A stretch of DNA of 64,000 nt from Dyella_A ginsengisoli (lineage in GTDB: Bacteria; Pseudomonadota; Gammaproteobacteria; Xanthomonadales; Rhodanobacteraceae). The translations under genes were made by a program, and so were the position numbers. The notes under the pieces are model-generated. The model saw nothing but the letters and a program-made list of their open reading frames with translations, did not search any database and was not told where the DNA came from. Position 1 is the stretch's first letter. Each line of letters starts with the position of its first letter. The stretch is from contig NZ_JADIKM010000002.1 in assembly GCF_044904665.1 (NCBI RefSeq), forward strand, positions 496,001-560,000, in the 5' to 3' direction. This document shows positions 1 through 8,235 of this stretch, piece after piece.

Positions 1-96
1 TCAGGGCAGCCCCGCGATGTGGGGGCGACGAGCACGCCGCACAACGGTGGCGCCGCGCATCCCTATACTTGAGATTCTGCCGCCCGCCGTCTGGCC

Positions 97-837
97 ATGC
101 ACCTACGCCCCCAACTCGCCCGCCGCCTGCTGCGCTGGACCGGCCTGCTCGCCCTGAGCTGGATCGCACTGAGCTGGCTGTTCGTGCTGGTGCTGCGCTT
201 CGTGCCGCCGTGGACTTCGGCGGTGATGATGGAGCGCCAGCTTGGCGCCTGGGTGCACGGCGAGAAGGACTTCGAGCTGCGGCATCGCTGGGTGCCGTGG
301 TCGCAGGTGTCGCCGTGGGTGCCGCTGGCCATGGTGGCCGGCGAAGACCAGAAATTCCCGTTCCACCACGGCTTTGACTTCGACCAGATCCAGGACGCGC
401 TCGATGCCGCCGACGAGGGCAAGCGCCTGCGTGGCGCCAGCACGATCAGCCAGCAGACGGCGAAGAACCTGTTCCTGTGGAACGGGCGCAGCTTCGTGCG
501 CAAGGGGCTGGAAGCGTATTTCACCGTGCTGCTGGAAATCACCTGGCCGAAGCGGCGCATCCTCGAGGTGTACATGAACATCGCCGAGCTCGGCGACGGC
601 ATCTACGGCGTGGGCGCGGCCAGCGATGCCTACTTCCACGTGGCACCGGCCCGCCTCGGCCCCGCGCAGGCGGCGCGACTGGCCGCCGTGCTGCCCAGCC
701 CGCGGCGGCTGCACGCCGACCGGCCCAGCGCCTACGTGATGCGCCGCGCCGACTGGATCCAGCGCCAGATGGCGCGGCTCGGCGGGCCGCCCTACCTCGA
801 CAGCGACACCCCGCCGGCCAACACCGGACGTCGCTGA
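97..837 (+). CDS. mtgA: Monofunctional biosynthetic peptidoglycan transglycosylase
   Basis: Polymerises lipid II into glycan strands at the periplasmic face of the inner membrane, without a transpeptidase domain. The 246-residue protein has one N-terminal membrane segment (about residues 11-34) followed by a single GT51 domain. The catalytic glutamate is E83 in VAGEDQKFPFHHGFD, and the family motif RGASTISQQTAKNLFLW lies at 112-128. Length is normal for MtgA. The ATG at 97 is chosen because it places the membrane anchor at the N-terminus; no good Shine-Dalgarno is visible. A TATACT hexamer at 63-68 could be a -10 element, but there is no convincing -35. The next gene follows after about 70 bp on the same strand. 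Confidence 0.93.
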   Translation: MHLRPQLARRLLRWTGLLALSWIALSWLFVLVLRFVPPWTSAVMMERQLGAWVHGEKDFELRHRWVPWSQVSPWVPLAMVAGEDQKFPFHHGFDFDQIQDALDAADEGKRLRGASTISQQTAKNLFLWNGRSFVRKGLEAYFTVLLEITWPKRRILEVYMNIAELGDGIYGVGAASDAYFHVAPARLGPAQAARLAAVLPSPRRLHADRPSAYVMRRADWIQRQMARLGGPPYLDSDTPPANTGRR

Positions 838-904
838 AAGCGCACCGTCAGCCACGCCCGGCATCCTCTGCAGCAGCTCCCCGTCCACTGTGCGATCACA
901 CGCC

Positions 905-1834
905 ATGCCCCAGCTGACCATCGTCGTTCCCGCCTACAACGAGTCGCGCGTACTCGATGCCTTCCATGCTCGGCTGATGGCCGTGGTCGATGGCCTGACC
1001 GTGGACACCCACGTGCTGTACGTGGACGACGGCAGCCAGGACGACACCTGGGCACGGATCAGCGGTTACTGCAGCGACGCGCGCGTGGGCGGCCTGCGGC
1101 TGTCGCGCAACTTCGGCAAGGAGGCGGCGCTCACCGCGGGGCTCGACGCGGTCAGCAAGGGCGCGGCCGTGGTGATCGACGCCGACCTGCAGGATCCACC
1201 CGAGCTGATCCCCGCGCTGATCGAGCCGTGGCAGGCCGGCTACGACGTGGTCTACGCCACACGCAGCGCACGCGCCGGCGAAAGCGCGCTCAAGCGCCTC
1301 ACCGCGGCCGCGTTCTACCGCGTGATGGAGCGGCTGTCCGACACGCCGCTGCCGCGCGACACCGGCGACTTCCGCCTACTCTCGCGCCGCGCACTCGACG
1401 CCCTCGGCCAGCTGCGCGAGCGCCAGCGCTTCATGAAGGGACTGTTCGCCTGGATCGGCTACCGGCAGACCTCGATCAGCTACCAGCGCGACCCGCGCCT
1501 CGCCGGCGACACCAAATGGAACTACTGGCGACTGACCCAGCTGGCGATCGAGGGCATCACCTCGTTCTCCAACGCGCCGCTGCGGCTGGCCACGTGGGTG
1601 GGCCTGGGCGCGGCGATGTTCGCGTTCGCGTACGGCCTGTGGGTGTTGGCCAAGGCGCTGCTGTGGGGCGACCCGGTGCGCGGCTATCCCACGCTGATGG
1701 TGGTGATCCTGTTCCTCGGCGGCGTGCAGCTGCTGGCGCTGGGCGTGATCGGCGAGTACCTGGGACGCAACTACGCCGAGAGCAAGCAGCGACCGCTGTA
1801 CTTCATCGCCGAGCGCCATCGCGGCGATTCCTGA
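905..1834 (+). CDS. GtrB-like polyprenyl-phosphate glycosyltransferase (GT2)
   Basis: Predicted inner-membrane transferase that moves a sugar from a nucleotide donor to undecaprenyl phosphate. It has an N-terminal GT2 domain of the DPM1/GtrB type (LTIVVPAYNESRV, YVDDGSQDD, then DADLQDPPELIP with the metal-binding Asp cluster), and two C-terminal membrane helices (about residues 225-290). That is the GtrB/YfdH architecture, and about 309 residues is typical. The ATG at 905 is preferred over an in-frame GTG at 890 because it starts directly on the beta strand MPQLTIVV. No gtrA or gtrC partner lies next to it, so the sugar and acceptor are unknown. Arn-type and stress-related GT2 proteins are alternatives. 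Confidence 0.85.
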   Translation: MPQLTIVVPAYNESRVLDAFHARLMAVVDGLTVDTHVLYVDDGSQDDTWARISGYCSDARVGGLRLSRNFGKEAALTAGLDAVSKGAAVVIDADLQDPPELIPALIEPWQAGYDVVYATRSARAGESALKRLTAAAFYRVMERLSDTPLPRDTGDFRLLSRRALDALGQLRERQRFMKGLFAWIGYRQTSISYQRDPRLAGDTKWNYWRLTQLAIEGITSFSNAPLRLATWVGLGAAMFAFAYGLWVLAKALLWGDPVRGYPTLMVVILFLGGVQLLALGVIGEYLGRNYAESKQRPLYFIAERHRGDS

Positions 1835-1919
1835 GCCGCGACCGATTCACGGCGCGAAAACACTCCCTGGCGAGCCGCGGCGCTAGACTCGCGCGAAGTC
1901 CACGTGCCGGAGGCCGCTC

Positions 1920-2348
1920 ATGAATCAGGTCAAGCATCTGCTGGAGATCAAGGGCAGGACGGTGCACGCGGTGGCGCCCGACGCCGCCGTGCTGGACGCC
2001 ATCCGCCTGATGGCCGAACGCCGTGTCGGCGCGCTGCTGGTGATGCGCGGCGAACAGCTGGTGGGCATCGTTTCGGAGCGCGACTACGCGCGCAAAGTGA
2101 TCCTGCAGGGGCGATCCTCGGCGGGCACCACGGTCAGCGAGATCATGAGCGCGCCGCCGGTCACCGTGGGGCCGGACACCGAGGTGCTCGAATGCATGCG
2201 CCTGTGCACGCACAGCCGCATCCGCCACCTGCCCGTGGTCGAGGGCAACAGCGTGGTGGGGGTGATCTCGATCGGCGACCTGGTGAAGGCGGTGATCGAC
2301 GAGCAGGCCGAGCAGATCGAGCAGCTGCAGCGCTACATCACCAGCTGA
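1920..2348 (+). CDS. CBS-domain-pair protein
   Basis: Small 142-residue protein made of two CBS motifs (about 10-60 and 75-130), a fold that normally binds adenine nucleotides and senses energy state. Typical CBS signatures are visible: RVGALLVMRGEQLVGIVSERD in the first half and SRIRHLPVVEGNSVVGVISIGD in the second, the latter followed by a helical tail. GGAGG at 1909-1913 is a strong ribosome binding site for the ATG at 1920. There is no attached enzyme domain, so its target is not shown by the sequence. Stand-alone CBS proteins of this size are common in Xanthomonadales. Confidence 0.88.
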   Translation: MNQVKHLLEIKGRTVHAVAPDAAVLDAIRLMAERRVGALLVMRGEQLVGIVSERDYARKVILQGRSSAGTTVSEIMSAPPVTVGPDTEVLECMRLCTHSRIRHLPVVEGNSVVGVISIGDLVKAVIDEQAEQIEQLQRYITS

Positions 2349-2363
2349 GGCGACCGCGCGGTC

Positions 2364-3677
2364 TCACGTCGCTTGCGAATCGGCCGGCTCTTCCGGCACG
2401 ACAGCCGGCGACTCCGGCAGCAGATCCGGCGAAAGGCCGGCGCGACGCGCCACCCAGGTGGCGGCGGCCGACACCAGCACCCCAACGAAGGCCATGCCGC
2501 CGACCCCGATCCCCGCGGTGCCCAGCACGCTAACGCCGCTGGTAACCACGAGATCCCCAAAGCGCCACACCGTGGTCTCGACGAAGTTCTTGCCCTTGTA
2601 GCGCGTCTCGCGCGGCACCCGGGTGTATAGCGCGTCCGTCGCCGGCTTGGTCATGCCGTAGGCAAATCCGCGGGTCACCGCCAGCATCATCGCCACCAGC
2701 GGCAGCGACGCGCCGAGCACCGCCACGCTGCCCTGGCCGCCGATCATCACCACCACCAGCAGCCCCAAGTTCACCAGCGCCGGCAGCACCAGACCCCAGC
2801 CGGCGCCCCAACGCGTTAGCAGCCAGCGCGTCGCGGTCAGCTGCAGCAGGGCACCGAGCCCGTTTACCGCCAGATCCAGATGCGCGTAGAACGCCGTGCG
2901 CGCCGCGCTGTCCACGAAATGCGACTTCGCGTAGTCGGCCACCAGCGCGTAGGCCAGCGTGCCGATGCCGTCGCCCAGCAGCATCAGGATCGCCATGTAG
3001 CGCAGGAACGGCCGCGACCACAGCTCGCGCACACCCGCCCACAGCGATCCGCCGATGGCCTCCTCGGCACGCGAGGCACGCCCCGCGGCATCGTGGGTAG
3101 ACAGGCGCAGCAACAGGGCCAGCGCAAGCGCCAGCATCAGCGCCGACACCACCAGCAAGGGCGCCACGCCCAGCCATACCACCAGCAGGCTGGTGACCAC
3201 GGGACCGAACACCGCGCCGGCCATGCCGCCCAGTGCGATCAACGGAAACGAGCGACGCGCCTGCACGCTATCGAAGATGTCGGCCATGAAGCTCCAGAAC
3301 AGCGACACCACGAAAAGGTTGAACACGCTGACCCAGATGAAGAACACCACGCCCAGCTCGCGCGCACCGATCCGCGCCTGCGCCAGGAAGGCCGGCACGA
3401 AGGCGATCAGGCAGGCGATGAAGAAGCAGTAGCTCCAGCCGAGCAGTCGGCGGCGGGGAAACCTCGCCACCATGGCGCCGAACACGGGGGTCAGCACCAC
3501 CATCGCGACGAACGTGCCGAGGTAGAACAGCGGCAACTGCGACGAGCCGACGGCTCCGCTCAACTGATCACGCACCGGCCGCATGATGTAGTACGAGGTC
3601 AGCACGAAAAAAAACGCCGCGGCGGACAGGGCGGTGGCTCGCCGCTCGCTCGCGGCGGCCTTGGGGGATGAAGTCAC
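2364..3677 (-). CDS. Npt/MFS-like membrane transporter
   Basis: A 437-residue polytopic inner-membrane protein with about twelve hydrophobic segments and a basic N-terminus. The segment SYYIMRPVRDQLSG near residue 30 followed by a second helix and FPRRRLLGWSYCFF resembles the Npt1/Npt2 (NTP/NDP exchange-like) branch often annotated simply as MFS. Free-living bacteria encode such relatives without proven nucleotide exchange, so the substrate is unknown. The start codon is GTG at 3677 with no evident Shine-Dalgarno; it is accepted because the first membrane helix begins soon after. The gene is divergent from the GMC oxidoreductase, with 76 bp between starts, so the two promoters must lie close together. 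Confidence 0.8.
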   Translation of the reverse strand: MTSSPKAAASERRATALSAAAFFFVLTSYYIMRPVRDQLSGAVGSSQLPLFYLGTFVAMVVLTPVFGAMVARFPRRRLLGWSYCFFIACLIAFVPAFLAQARIGARELGVVFFIWVSVFNLFVVSLFWSFMADIFDSVQARRSFPLIALGGMAGAVFGPVVTSLLVVWLGVAPLLVVSALMLALALALLLRLSTHDAAGRASRAEEAIGGSLWAGVRELWSRPFLRYMAILMLLGDGIGTLAYALVADYAKSHFVDSAARTAFYAHLDLAVNGLGALLQLTATRWLLTRWGAGWGLVLPALVNLGLLVVVMIGGQGSVAVLGASLPLVAMMLAVTRGFAYGMTKPATDALYTRVPRETRYKGKNFVETTVWRFGDLVVTSGVSVLGTAGIGVGGMAFVGVLVSAAATWVARRAGLSPDLLPESPAVVPEEPADSQAT

Positions 3678-3753
3678 CGGGGGTGTTCCAGCGTGGGTCC
3701 GGCAAAGACTAGCATGCAGTGTGGAGGCGCCTTTCGGTGCCCGGGGGATCGGG

Positions 3754-5340
3754 ATGAACTATGACTACGTCATCGTGGGTGCCGGTTCGGCCGGCTGCGT
3801 GCTGGCCAACCGGCTGAGCGCGAATCCGAACACGCGCGTGCTGCTGCTGGAGGCCGGCCCGCGCGACTGGAATCCGCTGATCCACATGCCGGCCGGGCTG
3901 GCCCGGCTGGTGAAGGTGCGCAGCGTGAACTGGAACTACGACACCGAGCCGGAACCGCACCTGCTCGGCCGGCGTCTGTGGTGGCCGCGCGGCAAGACGC
4001 TGGGCGGCTCCAGCTCGATCAACGCGATGTGCTACATCCGCGGCGTGGCGGGCGACTACGACCGCTGGGCGGAGGTGTGCGGCGACGAGCGCTGGCGCTG
4101 GAATCACGTGCTGCCCTGGTTCGTGCGCAGCGAGGACAACAGCCGCGGCGCCAGCGCCTTCCACGGTGCGAGCGGCCCGCTGGGCGTCTCCGACCTGCGT
4201 TACCACAACGTGCTGTCGGACACGCTGATCGACGCAGCGGCCAGTGCCGGCTACCCGCACAACGAGGATTTCAACGGCGCCGTGCAGCAGGGCTTCGGCC
4301 TGTACCAGGTGACCCAGCGCGACGGCGCGCGCTGCTCCACCGCGGCGGGCTTCCTGCGACCGGTACGCGATCGACCCAATCTGCACGTGCGTACCGGGGT
4401 GCTGGTCGAGCGCGTGCTGATCGAGGGCCACCGCGCGGTCGGCGTGCAACTGCGTCGCGGGCATGGCGGCGAGCGCATCGACGCGGGCCAGGTGCTGCTG
4501 GCCGCCGGCGCAATCAATTCGCCGCAGCTGCTGATGCTTTCGGGCATCGGCCCGGCCGACCAGCTGCGCGCCCAGGGCATCGCCGTCGCGCTGGACCATC
4601 CTGGCGTCGGCGCCAACCTGCAGGACCATCTGGACATCTGCACCCTGGTCGGCAGCACGCAGAAGATCACCTACGACCACCTCAACGAAATCAGCGCAGG
4701 CCTGCGCTATGTGACCCGGCGGCAGGGACCGGGCACGTCGAACATCGCCGAGGCCGGCGGCTTCGTGCGCAGCCGGCTGGCCACGGACGAGCGCTGCGAC
4801 CTGCAGTTCCACTTCGTGCCCGCCCTGCTCGACGACCACGGCCGGCACCGCCTGCCCGGCGACGGCTACACCCTGCACGCGTGCTACCTGCATCCGCGCA
4901 GCCGCGGACACCTGCGGTTGCAGTCGCCCGACCCGGCGCGACCGATCGCCATCCACGCCAACTACCTGGGCGATGGCGAAGGGCACGACCTGGCACGGAT
5001 GATCGAGGCGGCGAAGCTGTCGCGCGAAATCCTGGCGCAGGGCGCGTTCGACGCCTATCGCGGCAAGCCGGTGTTTCCGGAGAGCGAACTGCGCAGCGAT
5101 GCCGAGTTCGAGGCCTTCATCCGGCGCAAGGCCGAGTCGATCTATCACCCGGTCGGCACCTGCCGCATGGGTCAGGACGCCGGCGCGGTGGTGGACAGCG
5201 AACTGCGCGTGCGCGGCGTCGAGGGGTTGCGGGTGATCGATGCCTCGGTGATGCCCAGCCTGCCCACCGGCAACACCAATGCGCCCACGATCATGATCGC
5301 CGAGCGGGCCAGCGCGCTGCTGCAGGGCCTGCCGGGCTGA
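3754..5340 (+). CDS. GMC-family FAD-dependent alcohol/choline dehydrogenase
   Basis: A 528-residue glucose-methanol-choline oxidoreductase that would oxidise an alcohol using FAD. It opens with the dinucleotide motif VIVGAGSAGCVLANRLS. GMC signature 1 is seen as RGKTLGGSSSINAMCYIRG and signature 2 as GAINSPQLLMLSGIGP. The active-site histidine lies in SIYHPVGTCRMG, and the C-terminal Asn in TGNTNAPTIMIAERAS. The reading frame is open back to 3634, but the ATG at 3754 is chosen because the FAD motif starts six residues later and the upstream stretch overlaps the divergent gene. Family members include choline dehydrogenase (BetA) and AlkJ; no betaine genes are near, so a broad alcohol dehydrogenase is more likely. 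Confidence 0.9.
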   Translation: MNYDYVIVGAGSAGCVLANRLSANPNTRVLLLEAGPRDWNPLIHMPAGLARLVKVRSVNWNYDTEPEPHLLGRRLWWPRGKTLGGSSSINAMCYIRGVAGDYDRWAEVCGDERWRWNHVLPWFVRSEDNSRGASAFHGASGPLGVSDLRYHNVLSDTLIDAAASAGYPHNEDFNGAVQQGFGLYQVTQRDGARCSTAAGFLRPVRDRPNLHVRTGVLVERVLIEGHRAVGVQLRRGHGGERIDAGQVLLAAGAINSPQLLMLSGIGPADQLRAQGIAVALDHPGVGANLQDHLDICTLVGSTQKITYDHLNEISAGLRYVTRRQGPGTSNIAEAGGFVRSRLATDERCDLQFHFVPALLDDHGRHRLPGDGYTLHACYLHPRSRGHLRLQSPDPARPIAIHANYLGDGEGHDLARMIEAAKLSREILAQGAFDAYRGKPVFPESELRSDAEFEAFIRRKAESIYHPVGTCRMGQDAGAVVDSELRVRGVEGLRVIDASVMPSLPTGNTNAPTIMIAERASALLQGLPG

Positions 5341-5528
5341 CCCGTCACCGGCGGAACCGGCGGCGCCGCACGCGGTCTGAGCGCGACTGCCGTTGCGGTG
5401 CCACAGCATGTCCGCCTCGTTGTCGCCGCGGGCGAAGTCGACCACAATCGGCTGATCAGAAGCATGACCGGCCTGCCGGTACTCCCCCATTCTTCGGCCG
5501 CGTCACGCCGAGCGCATTCCAGAGCAGC

Positions 5529-6824
5529 ATGCCGTTCCGTCCACTGTCCCTCGCGCTTGCCAGCGCCCTCGTCTTCGCGGCCGCACCCGGCCAGGCCTCG
5601 CCCCACCAGGCCACCCCGACCACGGTGGTGTCGAACACACCCTCGGCGCAGTTGCCGCCCGCGCGGGTGAAAGAGGCCCTGGCCGACTACCGCCACTGGC
5701 TGGACGAACTCGCGCGCCGCCGCTCGGTGGCCGGCCTGGCCACCGCGGTAGTGGTGAACGACAAGGTGACGTTCGAGTACACGCTTGGCTACGCCAATGC
5801 GACGACCAAGGAGCCGATCAAGCCGGAGACCGTGTTTCGGCTGGCATCGCTGTCCAAGGCGTTCGCCACCGGCCTCACCTCGCTGCTGGTGCGCGACGGC
5901 AAGCTGAGCTGGGACACGCGGCTGGTCGACGTGTTGCCGTTCTTCAAGCTCAAGGACATGCAGGCGGCGGAGAAGGTGACCGTCGGCGACATCCTCGGCC
6001 AGCGCGTGGGCCTGCCGCGCAATACCTACGACAACATGCTCGAGGACGACGTCCCCTACGAGGAGCTGGTGCGCAAGCTCGACGAGGTGGACATGTCCTG
6101 TGTTCCCGGGCAGTGCTACGGCTACCAGAACGTCGCCTTCAGCCTGATCGGCGACGTGATCTACGCCAAGACCGGCGACTTCTTCTACCGCCTGGTCGAC
6201 AAGCGCATCTTCTATCCGCTGGGCATGAAGACGGCCAGCTACGGCCGCGCCGCGCTGGAGGCAAGCCCGAGCTGGGCACACCCCCATCGGGCCATCGGCC
6301 ACGGCGAATGGCGACCGTTCGAACCCAACGAGGCCTACTACCGCGTTGCGCCGGCGGCCGGCGTCAACGCCAGCCTGCGCGACATGGAGCAGTGGCTGAT
6401 CGCCCAGATGGGCGGACGACCGGACGTGCTGCCCGCCGAACTGCTCGCCGTGCTGCACGCGCCCGGCGTCTCCACGCCGATCGAAATGCACTCCACCCCC
6501 TGGCGCCGCGCGCGCATCACCGCGGCCCACTACGGTCTGGGCTGGCGCGTGTTCACTTACGGCGGCGAGACGATGATCTTCCACGCCGGCGCGGTGGAGG
6601 GTTACCGCACCATGATCGGCTTCCTGCCCAAGTACCACACCGGCATCGTGACCATGTGGAACTCGGCTGGCGCCACGCCATCCGGCCTGATGCCGATGAT
6701 GTTCGACCGCCTGCTGGCGCTGCCGCACGTGGACTGGGCCGGGCTGGAGAGCCCGCCGCCGCGCATCGTCAAGCCGGCGCGCAAGACGCGGAAGATTCGC
6801 GCAAGGCATCGCCGCCACCGCTGA
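5529..6824 (+). CDS. Serine hydrolase, class C beta-lactamase/DD-peptidase family
   Basis: Exported serine hydrolase of 431 residues with an N-terminal signal peptide (hydrophobic stretch about 7-20, likely cleaved after GQA). The nucleophile motif SLSK is at 107-110 inside RLASLSKAFATG, and the second motif YQN is at 199-201. A late FHAGAVEGYRTM segment would give the third H-x-G motif. This is the fold of AmpC, esterases such as EstB and D-aminopeptidases; the sequence alone does not show which substrate is used. The C-terminal 20 residues are very basic (KPARKTRKIRARHRRHR). The frame is open far upstream within the GMC gene, but the ATG at 5529 is the one that begins a signal peptide. Confidence 0.86.
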   Translation: MPFRPLSLALASALVFAAAPGQASPHQATPTTVVSNTPSAQLPPARVKEALADYRHWLDELARRRSVAGLATAVVVNDKVTFEYTLGYANATTKEPIKPETVFRLASLSKAFATGLTSLLVRDGKLSWDTRLVDVLPFFKLKDMQAAEKVTVGDILGQRVGLPRNTYDNMLEDDVPYEELVRKLDEVDMSCVPGQCYGYQNVAFSLIGDVIYAKTGDFFYRLVDKRIFYPLGMKTASYGRAALEASPSWAHPHRAIGHGEWRPFEPNEAYYRVAPAAGVNASLRDMEQWLIAQMGGRPDVLPAELLAVLHAPGVSTPIEMHSTPWRRARITAAHYGLGWRVFTYGGETMIFHAGAVEGYRTMIGFLPKYHTGIVTMWNSAGATPSGLMPMMFDRLLALPHVDWAGLESPPPRIVKPARKTRKIRARHRRHR

Positions 6825-6873
6825 TCCGGCAGGATGCGCGGCCTGGGTGGGCATGCGGTTCCCAGGTGAAAAA

Positions 6874-6905
6874 AACGGCCAGCGATCCCGCTGGCCGTTC
6901 TTGTT
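6874..6905. terminator. Bidirectional rho-independent terminator
   Basis: An 11-bp perfect stem (6874-6884 with 6889-6899, core CGGCCAGCG) around a 4-base loop, flanked by an A-tract on the left and a T-rich tract on the right. It lies between the convergent serine hydrolase and TonB-like genes and can end transcripts from both. Confidence 0.85.
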
Positions 6906-6921
6906 TTCGGATCTACCTGCG

Positions 6922-7944
6922 TCAGGGCTGGCCGAGGGTGAAGTTGATCCGGTTGGTGAGCGTGCTGTCCACCGGCTCGCCGTTGCGGGTGGCGGGCTTG
7001 AATTCCCAGCGCTCGACGGCGTCGATGGCGGCGCGATCGAACACCCGCCGCGGTTGCGCCTCGGTCACCTTGATGTTGGAGGTACGCCCCTCCGACGTCA
7101 CGGTGAAACTCAGCACCACATAGCCTTCGGTGCGCGCGCGCTGCGCCTGCGTGGGATAGCGCGGGTTGACGCTACGGATCAGCACGGCCGGTGTGGAGGT
7201 CGGCGCCGCCTGCACCGGGGCCGGTGCGGCCGCGGTCTCCGCTGCCTGGCTGGATGCCGCATTGCGCGTCGAGCCGGCGGTGGTGCCCTTGGGCGCCGTG
7301 GTCGATGCCTGCTGTGCCTCCGCCGCCTTGTCCGCCGCCGCCTTCTCTTCAGCGGCCTTCTGCGCCGCGAGCTGCTGCTGCCGCTCCTGGTCCGACGCCT
7401 GCTGCTGCTCCTTGTCCTGCAGCTTGCGCTGCGCGTCGAGCTTGGAGCGCAGGATGGTCAGCGTGAAGTTGGCCGGATCGGCTTTCGCCAGCAGGTCGAT
7501 CTCGCGCTGTGCCTCGTTGAAATTGCGCGCGTTGATCGCCTGTTCGGCCGAGCTGGCCGCGAACGGGAACGTCTCGCGCAGGGCGTCGGTCGCCACCGCA
7601 TTGCCGGGCTCGCGCTCAAGCGCCTTGAGGTAGAACTCGAAGGCATTGTTGCCGGCCGGCGCCAGGTAGCGCTGGTCGTTCATCGCCTTGCGCGCTTCGG
7701 ACAGCAGCTGGTCGGTGCCCATGGCCTCCACGTTGGCCGGCGGCGGCGCGGCGACCGTGCCGGGCGTCACCGGGGTCGAGGGGTGACCGCCGGCGTCCGA
7801 CAGCACCATCTCCTCATGCGGCTGGATAATCAGAAACCATGACGCAATGGCCAGCATGACAATGACCGCGATGGCGACAAGCGTGACGGGCCGGACGGCT
7901 CCGCGCGCGCCGTGGCGCGCCTCGAGTGTGATTCGGGTATCCAT
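6922..7944 (-). CDS. TonB-family energy transducer-like protein
   Basis: A 340-residue inner-membrane protein with TonB topology. A short cytoplasmic N-terminus is followed by one membrane helix (about 21-41). Then comes a periplasmic spacer with TPR-like helices and a Gln/Lys/Ala-rich coiled coil (about residues 165-215), then a C-terminal TonB domain. That domain shows NPRYPTQAQRARTEGYVVLS and the AIDAVERWEFKPAT segment typical of TonB C-termini. The start is the ATG at 7944, preceded by GCGAGAG; the frame stays open about 80 codons further upstream but without a membrane anchor. No exbB/exbD or receptor genes adjoin it. The internal TPR-like part is more than in classic TonB and suggests one of the multiple TonB paralogues of Xanthomonadales. 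Confidence 0.85.
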   Translation of the reverse strand: MDTRITLEARHGARGAVRPVTLVAIAVIVMLAIASWFLIIQPHEEMVLSDAGGHPSTPVTPGTVAAPPPANVEAMGTDQLLSEARKAMNDQRYLAPAGNNAFEFYLKALEREPGNAVATDALRETFPFAASSAEQAINARNFNEAQREIDLLAKADPANFTLTILRSKLDAQRKLQDKEQQQASDQERQQQLAAQKAAEEKAAADKAAEAQQASTTAPKGTTAGSTRNAASSQAAETAAAPAPVQAAPTSTPAVLIRSVNPRYPTQAQRARTEGYVVLSFTVTSEGRTSNIKVTEAQPRRVFDRAAIDAVERWEFKPATRNGEPVDSTLTNRINFTLGQP

Positions 7945-8133
7945 GATCTCTCGCTGAGTGGCATCAGATACCCGCGCTTTTTCCCCCCGTAAATCCAGGA
8001 GCGACGCCTTCCCCAGGTCAGTCGCGGCGCGGATGTGCAGAAGGTAACTGCATTGCGGTGTGACGGCAAACACGTTGCAGGCCGGCGTGCCGTGGCGAGC
8101 GTGGCGCGACTTTTCGCCCCCCTGAAACGAAGC

Positions 8134-8199
8134 GTCCCGGCACGAGGGCCGGGACGAATCGCTTTCGAAGGGCTTCCCCGCGCTGGGCACCGCGGGGAA
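8134..8199 (-). terminator. Two hairpins downstream of the metJ-like gene
   Basis: Two GC-rich perfect hairpins follow the gene that ends at 8236: 8174-8182 with 8191-8199 (TTCCCCGCG stem) and 8134-8141 with 8148-8155 (GTCCCGGC stem). Neither has a strong T-tract on the minus strand, so termination is probable but not certain. The rest of the 291-bp gap between 7945 and 8235 shows no gene. Confidence 0.45.
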
Positions 8200-8235
8200 A
8201 CAAATTCGGCAGAACTTTCTTGTTATGGGGTGTGC

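Noticed and set aside
1..60. 20-codon minus-strand frame at the left edge
   Set aside because: Too short, very Arg-rich and without a ribosome site or recognisable homology.
3709..5490. 593-codon open frame antiparallel to the GMC oxidoreductase gene
   Set aside because: Its translation is rich in His/Gln/Arg/Val with no domain or ribosome site; it is a by-product of high-GC codon use in the real gene. The same holds for long antiparallel frames at 5172-6854, 11618-13183, 13201-15150, 17060-18364, 49824-51974, 51850-53535, 57414-58769 and 60516-62243.
3978..5528. Possible N-terminal extension of the serine hydrolase
   Set aside because: The frame is open but lies inside the GMC gene in another frame and encodes Arg-rich low-complexity sequence; a signal peptide begins at 5529.
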